Shown in pieces: positions 1 through 7,120 of a stretch of 55,538 nt of DNA. Below the pieces are notes generated by a model that was given only the letters and a program-made list of their open reading frames with translations, searched no databases and was not told where the DNA came from. The first letter of the stretch is position 1. Every line of letters starts with the position of its first letter. The position numbers were made by a program, and so were the translations under genes. Source of the DNA: Bacteroidales bacterium (lineage in GTDB: Bacteria > Bacteroidota > Bacteroidia > Bacteroidales > UBA7960); contig PWKN01000282.1 in the NCBI GenBank assembly GCA_003559735.1, positions 1 to 55,538 of the forward strand, given 5' to 3'.

Positions 1-801
1 ACCTGTGGCGCAGGTATCGCCCATATTGCCAAACACCATCGCCTGAACGTTCACTGCGGTTCCCCATTCGGCCGGAATGTTGTATTTTTTGCGATAATAG
101 GCGGCACGTGGATTGTTCCATGATTCAAAAACAGAAGTTACAGATCCCCAAAGCTGTTCCCATGGATCTTCCGGAAAATCCTTCCCGGTCTCGTCTTTTA
201 CCGCTTTTTTGAAACGCTTCACCAGTTCTTTGAGGTCGTCAGTATCAAGGTCCTGATCGTTTTCCACGCCCTTCTCTTCTTTCATGTTCTCCAGGATCAC
301 ATCAAAAGCATCTTCCTCATCATTGCCGGTATGTTTCATGCCCATTACAACGTCGCCATACATCTGGATGAAACGGCGGTATGAATCCCATACAAAGCGA
401 TCATTGCCGGTCTTTTTTGACAACCCTTCGAGCGTTTGCTCATTCAAACCAAGGTTCAGCACGGTGTCCATCATCCCGGGCATGGAAGCACGTGCACCTG
501 AACGCACCGACATAAGCAGCGGGTTTTCCTTGTCGCCAAATACAGCATTCATTTCTTTCTCAACCCTGCGCATGTTTTCTTCTACTTCCCTTTTGATCTC
601 ATTGATCACAAAATCGTGTCCGCGTTCATTGTACATCGTACACACCTCTGTGGTAATTGTGAATCCGGGTGGCACGGGAACCCCGATATTTACCATTTCA
701 GCAAGGTTGGCACCTTTGCCACCAAGCAAATTACGCATTGTAGCGTCTCCGTCGGCTTTTTTGCCGCCAAAAAAATACACCTGTTTGTTTTGTTTACCCA
801 T
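1..801 (-). CDS. ppdK: Pyruvate, phosphate dikinase, N-terminal part (cut by window edge)
   Basis: Cytoplasmic enzyme interconverting pyruvate + ATP + Pi and phosphoenolpyruvate + AMP + PPi. Reading the minus strand from the ATG at 801 gives 267 codons with no stop, running off position 1. It begins MGKQNKQVYFFGGKKADG and continues with GGKGANLAEM and VPPGFTITTEVC, the start of the nucleotide-binding domain; SVRSGARASMPGMMDTVLNLG follows near residue 100. These are hallmark PPDK segments. The ORF track shows only a plus-strand shadow here because the gene has no stop inside the window. In anaerobic Bacteroidota this PPi-linked enzyme commonly works at the PEP/pyruvate node, which fits the neighbouring 2-oxoacid oxidoreductase genes. 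It has its own leader and -7 box. Confidence 0.95.
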   Translation of the reverse strand, partial: MGKQNKQVYFFGGKKADGDATMRNLLGGKGANLAEMVNIGVPVPPGFTITTEVCTMYNERGHDFVINEIKREVEENMRRVEKEMNAVFGDKENPLLMSVRSGARASMPGMMDTVLNLGLNEQTLEGLSKKTGNDRFVWDSYRRFIQMYGDVVMGMKHTGNDEEDAFDVILENMKEEKGVENDQDLDTDDLKELVKRFKKAVKDETGKDFPEDPWEQLWGSVTSVFESWNNPRAAYYRKKYNIPAEWGTAVNVQAMVFGNMGDTCATG

Positions 802-1166
802 TTTTTTTCGATTTATAGATACCATTCAATTATTGAACATTCAATTTTCAAACACCTGTTTTGTAATGGATTAAGAATTAAAAAATCCATTTTTCAAAAA
901 AATAAGGTACAAAGATACACGATTTTTTTTATGCGAACCCGGCCTTAAACCATGACTGAAAAAAGTTGTATATTTATCATGCATTATACCTGAATAGTTG
1001 ATCACATTGTCTGTTGCCTTTTTGGGTAAAGCGCATCTTGATTTTCAGACTGGAGGGGATGCTGTTCTTCGTTGAAAATGCTTGCGCTTGCTAATTTGTC
1101 AGGCCATGGACATCTCCTTGCGAATGGTTTGTTTTATGAAGAGGAGAAAAGAAAGAAAGGGCCATT
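802..1166. other. Intergenic region, ppdK leader and divergent spacer
   Basis: No supported gene. It holds the ppdK promoter (910-917, minus) and, in its roughly 100-nt leader, a perfect palindrome TTCAATTATTGAA at 825-837 that recurs at 18966-18978. I see nothing further between about 960 and the start of the next gene at 1167, and no clear -7 box for that gene. Confidence 0.6.
910..917 (-). promoter_or_regulatory. Bacteroidota -7 box for ppdK
   Basis: Minus strand reads TATCTTTG, an exact match to the Bacteroidota -7 consensus TAnnTTTG. It would give a leader of roughly 100 nt. No good -33 TTG is seen at the expected distance. Confidence 0.55.
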
Positions 1167-1874
1167 ATGAAAAAAAATCCTGTGATTGAACGTTATTGTG
1201 AGCTGGTTAAGGAGGAACCATTAAGCACGCTGGAACCTGAGCTTACAGATGATAACAGCTGTGTCCTTGAGTCAACATCGCCGTTTTTTGGTTATTATCA
1301 TGATGCGCCGATGGCGAATCCTGACCCTTACATATACTGTGTGCTGGCCGATCATTATTCCTATGGTGAGGTGATCAGGGCCGCAAAGCGTGTGAACGAA
1401 AACCGGCAAGATCCTGTGGATATTGCTGCGGGAAGGTTGTTCATTCAGGAGAAAAAATGTCCGGTGATCAGGATAAAAGACATCAGGCATTTCAACCAGG
1501 TCAAAATAGTTCAGCAAGGGTTGCGCAATGCGGGCATCTTATTTAAAAAGAAGCAGCGCAACATCAAAGAGATAATGGGTGTGATCCATTTGTGCAAGAT
1601 CCTGTATCTGGTGCCGGCGGGTGATGGCATGTATATGGACGCCATTGATGACACTAAAGCTTATTTTTCCCTGCCTGTCCGGCTCCAGTGGAGCGACTTT
1701 AAACTGCTTACGGAGGAAGCAAAATATGATACACGCATCTTATACTTTGATGCCGCGCAGGCAATGATTACAGACAATCACCAGATAATCGACCTGGTGC
1801 GTGTATACAAGGAGCACATCAGTGTTGATCAGCTGCGTGCTGTAAAAAACAGGTACCATGAGCTGATAAAATAA
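1167..1874 (+). CDS. Hypothetical protein
   Basis: 235 residues, soluble, no signal peptide or membrane segment. I do not recognise the family. The N-terminal part contains PFFGYYHDAP and ANPDPYIYCVLADHYSYGEV; the middle is rich in basic residues (KKKQRNIKEI) and the C-terminus ends in a charged helix. A GAAGAGGAG-like purine stretch precedes the ATG by about 20 nt. It stands alone between the divergent ppdK and the convergent secreted protein at 1943, so context gives no hint of function. Coding is supported by length and by its readable, compositionally normal protein compared with the opposite-strand shadow at 1272-1517. Confidence 0.7.
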   Translation: MKKNPVIERYCELVKEEPLSTLEPELTDDNSCVLESTSPFFGYYHDAPMANPDPYIYCVLADHYSYGEVIRAAKRVNENRQDPVDIAAGRLFIQEKKCPVIRIKDIRHFNQVKIVQQGLRNAGILFKKKQRNIKEIMGVIHLCKILYLVPAGDGMYMDAIDDTKAYFSLPVRLQWSDFKLLTEEAKYDTRILYFDAAQAMITDNHQIIDLVRVYKEHISVDQLRAVKNRYHELIK

Positions 1875-1942
1875 CCTGCGGCACCTCAATCCTTATTCTT
1901 TGATATCGTAAAAACAACATTTTGGAGAAATGTGACCCAATA

Positions 1943-2608
1943 TTAGTATGCGTAATCGACGATGCGTCCGATGTACCTTCCTTCGCTTATGATCCACGTA
2001 ACTTCATACAGGCTTGGTTTGCGGCTGTTTTTCATGTAAACATAAATGCGTTTCCCGTCGTCAGAGACAAATGCCTTGCTGGAGCATTCGGGTTGTCTGA
2101 AGAGTCCGCGCCTGGTACAAAAATTCGGTTCAAATATATCCCTGATTGCCTTCCCTGGGAGTTCCATTCGTTGATCGCCATCAAAAAAATGCACATTCAC
2201 AATACGCTGGTTTGGCACACTGCCGTCAAATCCCCAGAAGGGACGTCCGTTTATTCTGTATACGTATCCCTGGGGTCCGAATCTTTCAATCTGGTGAACA
2301 GCAGAAAAAAAAGGGCCCCGTGAGATATGTATTTTCATGTCGTCGAGGGCAAGTGTAATGGTATGATCGGTCAGGCTATACAGTTCAAATTGTCTCAAAG
2401 AAGCCTTGTTTGTCAATCCGGCTATGGACCCGGTAAAAGTAAAGCTTCCGGCTTCTTTTCTGATCACAGAGTCGGTAACACTGAAAAAACTTTCCATCAT
2501 CCCCTTATAGTCGGGCACAACATAATCGCCCTCTTGCGGAGATGCTTTTATTGCCCCCAGGAGCATGAACAACAGAAAACTGATGCAGGCAGAACAGCGC
2601 ATATGCAT
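1943..2608 (-). CDS. Hypothetical secreted protein
   Basis: 221 residues. The N-terminus MHMRCSACISFLLFMLLGAIKAS is a signal peptide with a hydrophobic core and a plausible cleavage after the small residues at about 23, so the product is probably periplasmic or surface-associated. The mature part is mixed beta-like with no motif that I recognise. The overlapping plus-strand ORFs (1922-2323, 2146-2358, 2327-2731) look like shadows: they lack a sensible N-terminus and are rich in rare combinations. It lies downstream of sanA on the same strand, separated by a 10-bp inverted repeat, so it may be a separate unit. Confidence 0.7.
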   Translation of the reverse strand: MHMRCSACISFLLFMLLGAIKASPQEGDYVVPDYKGMMESFFSVTDSVIRKEAGSFTFTGSIAGLTNKASLRQFELYSLTDHTITLALDDMKIHISRGPFFSAVHQIERFGPQGYVYRINGRPFWGFDGSVPNQRIVNVHFFDGDQRMELPGKAIRDIFEPNFCTRRGLFRQPECSSKAFVSDDGKRIYVYMKNSRKPSLYEVTWIISEGRYIGRIVDYAY

Positions 2609-2634
2609 GTATGTTCGTTATTGTTCGCATCCGG

Positions 2635-2666
2635 TAATGCGGCACATCAACCGTTATGCCGCATTA
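2635..2666. repeat. Inverted repeat downstream of sanA, possible transcript-end hairpin
   Basis: TAATGCGGCA at 2635-2644 pairs perfectly with TGCCGCATTA at 2657-2666, with a 12-nt loop. It lies between the stop of sanA and the start of the secreted protein. There is no U-tract on the minus strand, so it is not a classical intrinsic terminator. Confidence 0.45.
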
Positions 2667-2720
2667 GCATGCCGTCGGTTGCATTTATTGCCATCATCCG
2701 CAATGGTGTTTTCCTGACAG

Positions 2721-3389
2721 TTACGGGATGATCACTTTCTCACCCATTTGCCGGGGTTGTGTTCCTGTGAGTATATCCCAGAACACATTGGCTTTTGCCA
2801 TCCATTCCCTCATATGGGTTCTGTCTGTGCGGGAATGGGGCACATTATCGGCATTATAGGCAACCACTGTCATTTGATGATGTTTGGCAATATATACAGC
2901 CCGTTGATTATGGAACCTCTGGGAAACCATCGTGATGCTGTCCTGGCCAAATATTTTTTTCGCCCTGACCACCGAATCGAGGGTCCTGAGTCCTGACTGG
3001 TCTTTGTAGATCACGCTGTCGGGCACATTAAGCTCTATGAGTGCCTGGCGCATCTGTTCAGGCTCGTTATAATACTGTGTTCGGTTGTCGCCACTAACGA
3101 TCAGGTAACTTACTTTGCCACCGTGATAGAGATCGGCGGCTGCAGCCATCCTGGTGTAAAAATACGGATTCGGACCTCCGTTCCTGACCCTGTGGGATGT
3201 GCCAAAAACAAGGGCAACACGGTTGTAGGGGATGTCCTCCAGGTTATCATAGAGGTGTCCCTCGGCCGAGATCCGGATAACCTGGTTGGAGACCAGCAAC
3301 AGCATTACAGGGATCAGCACAGCCAGCTCCAGCAAAAGGAATCCCCGCCTGAACAACTTTGTTAACGGACTGTTTGTTTTTTTGGTCAT
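2721..3389 (-). CDS. sanA: SanA/YdcF-like DUF218 family envelope protein
   Basis: 222 residues. Residues about 15-35 form one membrane anchor (FLLLELAVLIPVMLLLVSN), followed by a periplasmic DUF218 domain. Family features seen are VALVFGTSHRVRNGGPNPYFYTRMAAA, a YLIVSGDN motif and ITMVSQRFHNQRAVYIAK, the layout of SanA (vancomycin high-temperature exclusion protein). SanA proteins affect the envelope permeability barrier; the biochemical activity is unknown. The gene is separated from the divergent oxidoreductase operon by the 142-bp promoter region 3390-3531. Confidence 0.85.
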   Translation of the reverse strand: MTKKTNSPLTKLFRRGFLLLELAVLIPVMLLLVSNQVIRISAEGHLYDNLEDIPYNRVALVFGTSHRVRNGGPNPYFYTRMAAAADLYHGGKVSYLIVSGDNRTQYYNEPEQMRQALIELNVPDSVIYKDQSGLRTLDSVVRAKKIFGQDSITMVSQRFHNQRAVYIAKHHQMTVVAYNADNVPHSRTDRTHMREWMAKANVFWDILTGTQPRQMGEKVIIP

Positions 3390-3466
3390 GATGGGATAAA
3401 AATACGCATTTTTTTCTGCACCAAAAATATTTCAAACATTATATGTCTACATTAAATAAATAATTA

Positions 3467-3474
3467 TAGCTTTG
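3467..3474 (+). promoter_or_regulatory. -7 box of the 2-oxoacid:ferredoxin oxidoreductase operon
   Basis: TAGCTTTG matches TAnnTTTG. It lies about 58 bp before the first ATG of the operon, in AT-rich DNA between divergent genes. The -33 element is weak. Confidence 0.5.
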
Positions 3475-3488
3475 TCAAAATTGAATTG

Positions 3489-3507
3489 TTAATTGATTAT
3501 CAATTAA
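3489..3507. promoter_or_regulatory. Palindromic operator candidate in the oxidoreductase leader
   Basis: TTAATTGAT and ATCAATTAA form a perfect 9-bp inverted repeat around a single T. It begins about 15 bp after the -7 box, so a bound protein would block early transcription. It resembles but does not match an Fnr site: the spacing inside TTGAT/ATCAA is 1, not 4. Confidence 0.4.
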
Positions 3508-3531
3508 AAAATTTTTTTAAACAAAAATATA

Positions 3532-3762
3532 ATGGCAATGGCAAGAAAAGGAGATGTTGTCATCAATATAGAAAGTTGCAAGGGTTGTGAAGTATGTATA
3601 ACAGCCTGTCCGAATCAGGTGCTGGCATTAAGCAACGAAGTCAACAGCAAGGGGTATCACTATGTAATGAAAGTCAATTCGGCGTGTGTTGGATGCGCAA
3701 ATTGTGCGGTTGTTTGTCCGGATGCCGTTATAACTGTATATCGTGAGAAAAGGAAACAATGA
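3532..3762 (+). CDS. 4Fe-4S dicluster ferredoxin subunit (delta) of 2-oxoacid:ferredoxin oxidoreductase
   Basis: 76 residues with two complete CxxCxxCxxxCP motifs (CKGCEVCITACP and CVGCANCAVVCP), each ligating one [4Fe-4S] cluster. It carries electrons from the TPP-enzyme to free ferredoxin. A second ATG at 3538 is an equally possible start. It is the first gene of a four-gene operon (delta, alpha, beta, gamma) whose order is typical of VorB/KorA-type enzymes in Bacteroidales. An inverted repeat separates it from the alpha gene. Confidence 0.92.
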   Translation: MAMARKGDVVINIESCKGCEVCITACPNQVLALSNEVNSKGYHYVMKVNSACVGCANCAVVCPDAVITVYREKRKQ

Positions 3763-3800
3763 TTTTTCTTGCTGACAAAGAAACAGGTTATCATGAACCA

Positions 3801-3846
3801 GGCCATGCCCGTTGAGGGACAGAATGCAGATGATTATTGCATGGCC
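3801..3846. repeat. Inverted repeat inside the oxidoreductase operon
   Basis: GGCCATGC at 3801-3808 and GCATGGCC at 3839-3846 are exact complements with a 30-nt loop in the 126-bp gap between the ferredoxin and alpha genes. It could form an mRNA stem that sets differential expression; that role is inferred. Confidence 0.35.
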
Positions 3847-3888
3847 GGATCAATGTGATCGAAGTATTAAGTAATCAAAATAATCCCT

Positions 3889-4956
3889 ATGAAAGATTTA
3901 CGGCTAATGAAAGGCAATGAAGCGATGGCCGAAGCAGCTATTCGTGCTGGTGCTGACGCTTATTTTGGTTATCCCATCACCCCTCAGTCGGAGGTTATAG
4001 AGTATTTAATGCGTGAAAATCCTGCTGAACGCACGGGCATGCAGGTGTTACAGGCTGAAAGCGAGGTGGCGGCCATTAATATGGTTTATGGCGCAGCCGG
4101 ATGTGGCAAGCGGGCAATGACAACCTCATCCAGTCCGGGAGTGAGCCTGATGGCAGAAGGATTATCATATATCGCGGGAGCGGAACTCCCTTGTCTTGTT
4201 GTGAACGTTGTACGCGGGGGGCCGGGACTTGGTACCATCCAGCCCTCACAGTCAGATTATTTTCAGGCTGTAAAAGGGGGAGGGCACGGCGACTATAAAC
4301 TTATTGTGCTGGCCCCGGCCACTGTGCAGGAAAGCGTTGATTATGTGAAGCTCGGGTTTGAACTGGCGTTCAAATACCGCAACCCGGTGATGATCCTGTC
4401 GGACGGCATCATTGGTCAGATGATGGAAAAGGTGGAGCTGTTTGAACAGCAACCCCGTTTAACGGAAGAGTTTTCCTGGGCCACGGTTGGAAAGAAGCCA
4501 GACCGTGACAGTGTAATTGTCACCTCCCTGCAGCTCCAATCGGAAGAACAGGAAAAGGTCAACTTGCGTTTGCAGGCAAAATACCGTGAAGTGGAAAAGA
4601 ATGAAGTTCGTTTTGAGTCTTATGAGTGCGATGATGCCGAATACCTGTTTGTCGCTTTCGGTTCGTGTGCCCGCATTACCCGCAAGGCAATGGAGATGGC
4701 AAGGGGAAAGGGCATCAGGGTCGGACTCCTCAGGCCCCAAACGGTTTATCCTTTTCCTTATGATGCCATCAATAAGCTGGCAGGACAGGTAAAGGGGATC
4801 TTATCGGTTGAAATGAATGCCGGCCAGATGGTTGAGGATGTCCGGCTGGCGGTTAACGGAAAAACAACAGTGAAGCATTTTGGCCGTTTTGGAGGCATGA
4901 TCCCCAGTCCGGCTGAAATTTTGAATGCATTGGAACAAAAAATCATTGGAGGATAA
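3889..4956 (+). CDS. vorB: 2-oxoacid:ferredoxin oxidoreductase alpha subunit (VorB/KorA type)
   Basis: 355 residues. It contains the pyrimidine-binding and transketolase C-terminal-like domains of 2-oxoacid:ferredoxin oxidoreductases. Visible family segments are AIRAGADAYFGYPITPQSEV near residue 20, QAESEVAAINMVYGAA near 55, TTSSSPGVSLMAEG, and GRFGGMIPSPAEI near the end. With the beta and gamma subunits it oxidatively decarboxylates a 2-oxoacid to acyl-CoA + CO2 and reduces ferredoxin. The sequence looks most like proteins called VorB (2-oxoisovalerate), but 2-oxoglutarate is a real alternative and motifs alone do not decide. It is followed by the beta gene after 4 bp. Confidence 0.93.
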   Translation: MKDLRLMKGNEAMAEAAIRAGADAYFGYPITPQSEVIEYLMRENPAERTGMQVLQAESEVAAINMVYGAAGCGKRAMTTSSSPGVSLMAEGLSYIAGAELPCLVVNVVRGGPGLGTIQPSQSDYFQAVKGGGHGDYKLIVLAPATVQESVDYVKLGFELAFKYRNPVMILSDGIIGQMMEKVELFEQQPRLTEEFSWATVGKKPDRDSVIVTSLQLQSEEQEKVNLRLQAKYREVEKNEVRFESYECDDAEYLFVAFGSCARITRKAMEMARGKGIRVGLLRPQTVYPFPYDAINKLAGQVKGILSVEMNAGQMVEDVRLAVNGKTTVKHFGRFGGMIPSPAEILNALEQKIIGG

Positions 4957-4960
4957 AAAT

Positions 4961-5725
4961 ATGGCTGAAAACAACATCATAAGTCCCGAAAACCTGGTAT
5001 ACGAAAAAACCAGTGTATTGACCGACCGCGTATTGCATTATTGTCCGGGGTGCGGCCATGGCACAGCCCACAGGATGCTTGCCGAGGTCGTAGATGAGCT
5101 TGGCATACAGGGCGACACGATTGGTGTGGCACCGGTAGGCTGCTCGGTGCTGGCCTATTATTATTTTGATGTAGACATGCAGGAAGCTGCCCACGGCAGG
5201 GCACCGGCAGTTGCAACAGGCATTAAAAGGACAATGCCCGAAAAATATGTTTTTACATACCAGGGAGACGGTGACCTGGCAGCCATTGGTACGGCAGAAA
5301 CATTGCATGCCTGCAACCGGGGCGAAAACTTCCTTATTGTATTCATCAACAATGGGATTTACGGGATGACAGGAGGGCAGATGGCCCCAACAACCCTGCC
5401 GGGAATGAAAAGCTCCACATCACCATACGGAAGGGATGTGGTTACCATGGGCAACCCTTTGAAGATGACCGAGCTTGTGGCTGAATTGCCAGGCACCTGT
5501 TTTGTAACACGTCAGTCAGTGCATACACCGGCAAATGCAAGAAAAACCAAAAGGGCACTGAAAAAGGCCATGGAATATCAAAAGCAGAACAAAGGGACCT
5601 GTTTCGTGGAAATCGTATCCAATTGTCCGTCGGGATGGAAGATGACCCCCGCAGAATCAAACAAATGGATGGAAGAGAACATGTTTCCATACTACCCGTT
5701 GGGAGACATTAAGGTGCCATCGTAA
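4961..5725 (+). CDS. 2-oxoacid:ferredoxin oxidoreductase beta subunit (TPP-binding)
   Basis: 254 residues from the ATG at 4961 (MAENNIISPENL). The track's earlier start at 4925 lies inside the alpha gene; 4961 follows the alpha stop by 4 bp with GGAGG 9-13 bp upstream, which decides the start. CPGCGHGTAHR near residue 27 and the thiamine-diphosphate/Mg motif GDGDLAAIGTAE followed by NNGIYGMTGGQ are diagnostic. It binds TPP and, with the alpha subunit, forms the catalytic core that passes electrons to the dicluster subunit. Confidence 0.94.
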   Translation: MAENNIISPENLVYEKTSVLTDRVLHYCPGCGHGTAHRMLAEVVDELGIQGDTIGVAPVGCSVLAYYYFDVDMQEAAHGRAPAVATGIKRTMPEKYVFTYQGDGDLAAIGTAETLHACNRGENFLIVFINNGIYGMTGGQMAPTTLPGMKSSTSPYGRDVVTMGNPLKMTELVAELPGTCFVTRQSVHTPANARKTKRALKKAMEYQKQNKGTCFVEIVSNCPSGWKMTPAESNKWMEENMFPYYPLGDIKVPS

Positions 5726-5858
5726 AGGGGAGGGCGGCCAGGTGCTGCAGTGACTGGCCAGGATTGCAGGCATTGTGACATCATCTGTCTTATGTGATGA
5801 ATGTCTGGTTGCAACGAGTGATGATCAACCCAAGGTAAAACCATAAAAGCAAAAAGAT

Positions 5859-6413
5859 ATGACTGAAGAAATAATCATTGCCGGTTTTGGCGGACAGGGA
5901 GTGCTGTCGATGGGACAAATTCTTTGTTATGGCGGAGTAATGCAGGGCAAGGAAGTAAGCTGGATGCCGTCTTATGGTCCTGAAATGAGGGGTGGCACGG
6001 CAAACTGTACAGCCATTATCAGCAACCAGCAGATCAGCTCGCCGGTATTGACAGAATTTGACACGGCCATTGTGCTGAACCAACCTTCGCTGGATAAGTT
6101 TGAAGAGGCGGTAAAGCCCGGCGGACTGTTAATTTATGAAGTGAACGGGATGACAAGAAAACCGGAGCGGACCGACATCAGTATTTTCTCCATTCCGGCA
6201 TACGACATGTCGGTTAAGATGAACAACACCAAAGTGTTCAACATGATCGTGATTGGTGGCTTCCTGAAGGTCAGGCCGGTCATCGAACTTGAAAATGTGA
6301 TCAAGGGACTGGAGAAGGTGTTGCCTGAGCGGTATCACCATCTCATCAAGCTCAATGAGGAGGCCATACATAAAGGGATGGATATTGTGAAAGAAGAGTC
6401 TGCTGCCGTTTAA
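5859..6413 (+). CDS. 2-oxoacid:ferredoxin oxidoreductase gamma subunit
   Basis: 184 residues. The N-terminal GFGGQGVLSMGQILCYGG and SYGPEMRGGTANCTAIIS are hallmarks of the gamma domain of pyruvate/2-oxoacid ferredoxin oxidoreductases, which completes the CoA-binding part of the enzyme. It closes the operon, 133 bp after the beta gene. A short hairpin follows at 6447-6467. Confidence 0.93.
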   Translation: MTEEIIIAGFGGQGVLSMGQILCYGGVMQGKEVSWMPSYGPEMRGGTANCTAIISNQQISSPVLTEFDTAIVLNQPSLDKFEEAVKPGGLLIYEVNGMTRKPERTDISIFSIPAYDMSVKMNNTKVFNMIVIGGFLKVRPVIELENVIKGLEKVLPERYHHLIKLNEEAIHKGMDIVKEESAAV

Positions 6414-6446
6414 TGTGCACTATATATGCCCTTCAATAATCAAGCC

Positions 6447-6467
6447 GCCATGCCGGCAGGCATTGGC
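6447..6467 (+). terminator. Hairpin after the oxidoreductase operon, weak terminator candidate
   Basis: GCCATGCC and GGCATTGGC can pair around GGCA with one bulge. It sits 34 bp after the gamma stop. There is no proper U-run after it, so termination is uncertain. Confidence 0.3.
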
Positions 6468-6505
6468 ATGTTGCAGATTTTGATATTACGGCAGACCCCT
6501 TCGGT

Positions 6506-6988
6506 TTGCCTCTGTGCCTTGCTGATTCTATGAAAAATCACTCATCCTTCAATCAAAAATCCCCAAAAATGCACCAGGTACCCATTACTCTTCTGGCTAT
6601 CGAACCAGGGGGGTATCACCTGATGATACAAGTCTTCATTAACGGGTATAAAGCCAATGTCCTGATCGATACCGGGGCGTCGCGGACAGTCATGGATATT
6701 GCCAGGGTGGAACATTTTAACGATAAGCCCGAAATCAAACCATTCGAGAAGCTTTTTACCGGACTGGGTGCGGGAGGGATAAAAACCCACATCTGCACCA
6801 TCCCAAAAATCTCATTTGGCACCAAAGCGTTGTATGCGCTCGATATCGTTTGCATCGACATGACATCGATCAACAAAACCTACGCAGTATATGACCTGCC
6901 CAGGATAGACATGGTGCTTGGCGGCGATCTTCTGGTAAAACTGAATGCCGTTATTGATTACAGGAATTTGTGTATGCTGATCGCTTAA
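6506..6988 (+). CDS. Retropepsin-like aspartic protease
   Basis: 160 residues from the track start; ATGs at 6530 (MKNHSSF) and 6569 (MHQVPITL) are also possible and would fit a compact single-domain protein better. The catalytic loop VLIDTGASRTVMD carries the Asp-Thr-Gly triad of retroviral-type aspartic proteases, and the family's second hydrophobic-glycine motif is present as IDMVLGGDLLVKLNAVIDY. Such one-domain enzymes act as homodimers. There is no signal peptide, so it is probably cytoplasmic. Substrate unknown. It lies between the oxidoreductase operon and secDF, with no evident operon partner. Confidence 0.75.
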   Translation: MPLCLADSMKNHSSFNQKSPKMHQVPITLLAIEPGGYHLMIQVFINGYKANVLIDTGASRTVMDIARVEHFNDKPEIKPFEKLFTGLGAGGIKTHICTIPKISFGTKALYALDIVCIDMTSINKTYAVYDLPRIDMVLGGDLLVKLNAVIDYRNLCMLIA

Positions 6989-7075
6989 CGGAAAGCAACA
7001 GCGTTTGCTTCCGGCAACCTGTTTTATCGTATGCCTGGCAATTAAATTTTATTTTCCCATGCGAAAAAAATGAGT

Positions 7076-7083
7076 TAACTTTG
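7076..7083 (+). promoter_or_regulatory. -7 box for secDF
   Basis: TAACTTTG matches TAnnTTTG and lies 37 bp before the secDF ATG. The -33 region is T-rich without a clear TTG. Confidence 0.55.
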
Positions 7084-7120
7084 CACTCGTTTTTTAAATG
7101 AACATATAAAGTGCAAGAAC

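Noticed and set aside
284-948. Plus-strand ORFs 284-874 and 616-948
   Set aside because: They are antisense shadows of ppdK, which reads cleanly on the minus strand from 801 to the window edge.
3492-3504. TTGAT/ATCAA in the oxidoreductase leader as an Fnr box
   Set aside because: Internal spacing is 1 bp rather than 4, so it does not fit the TGA-N6-TCA geometry seen at the hydrogenase promoters.
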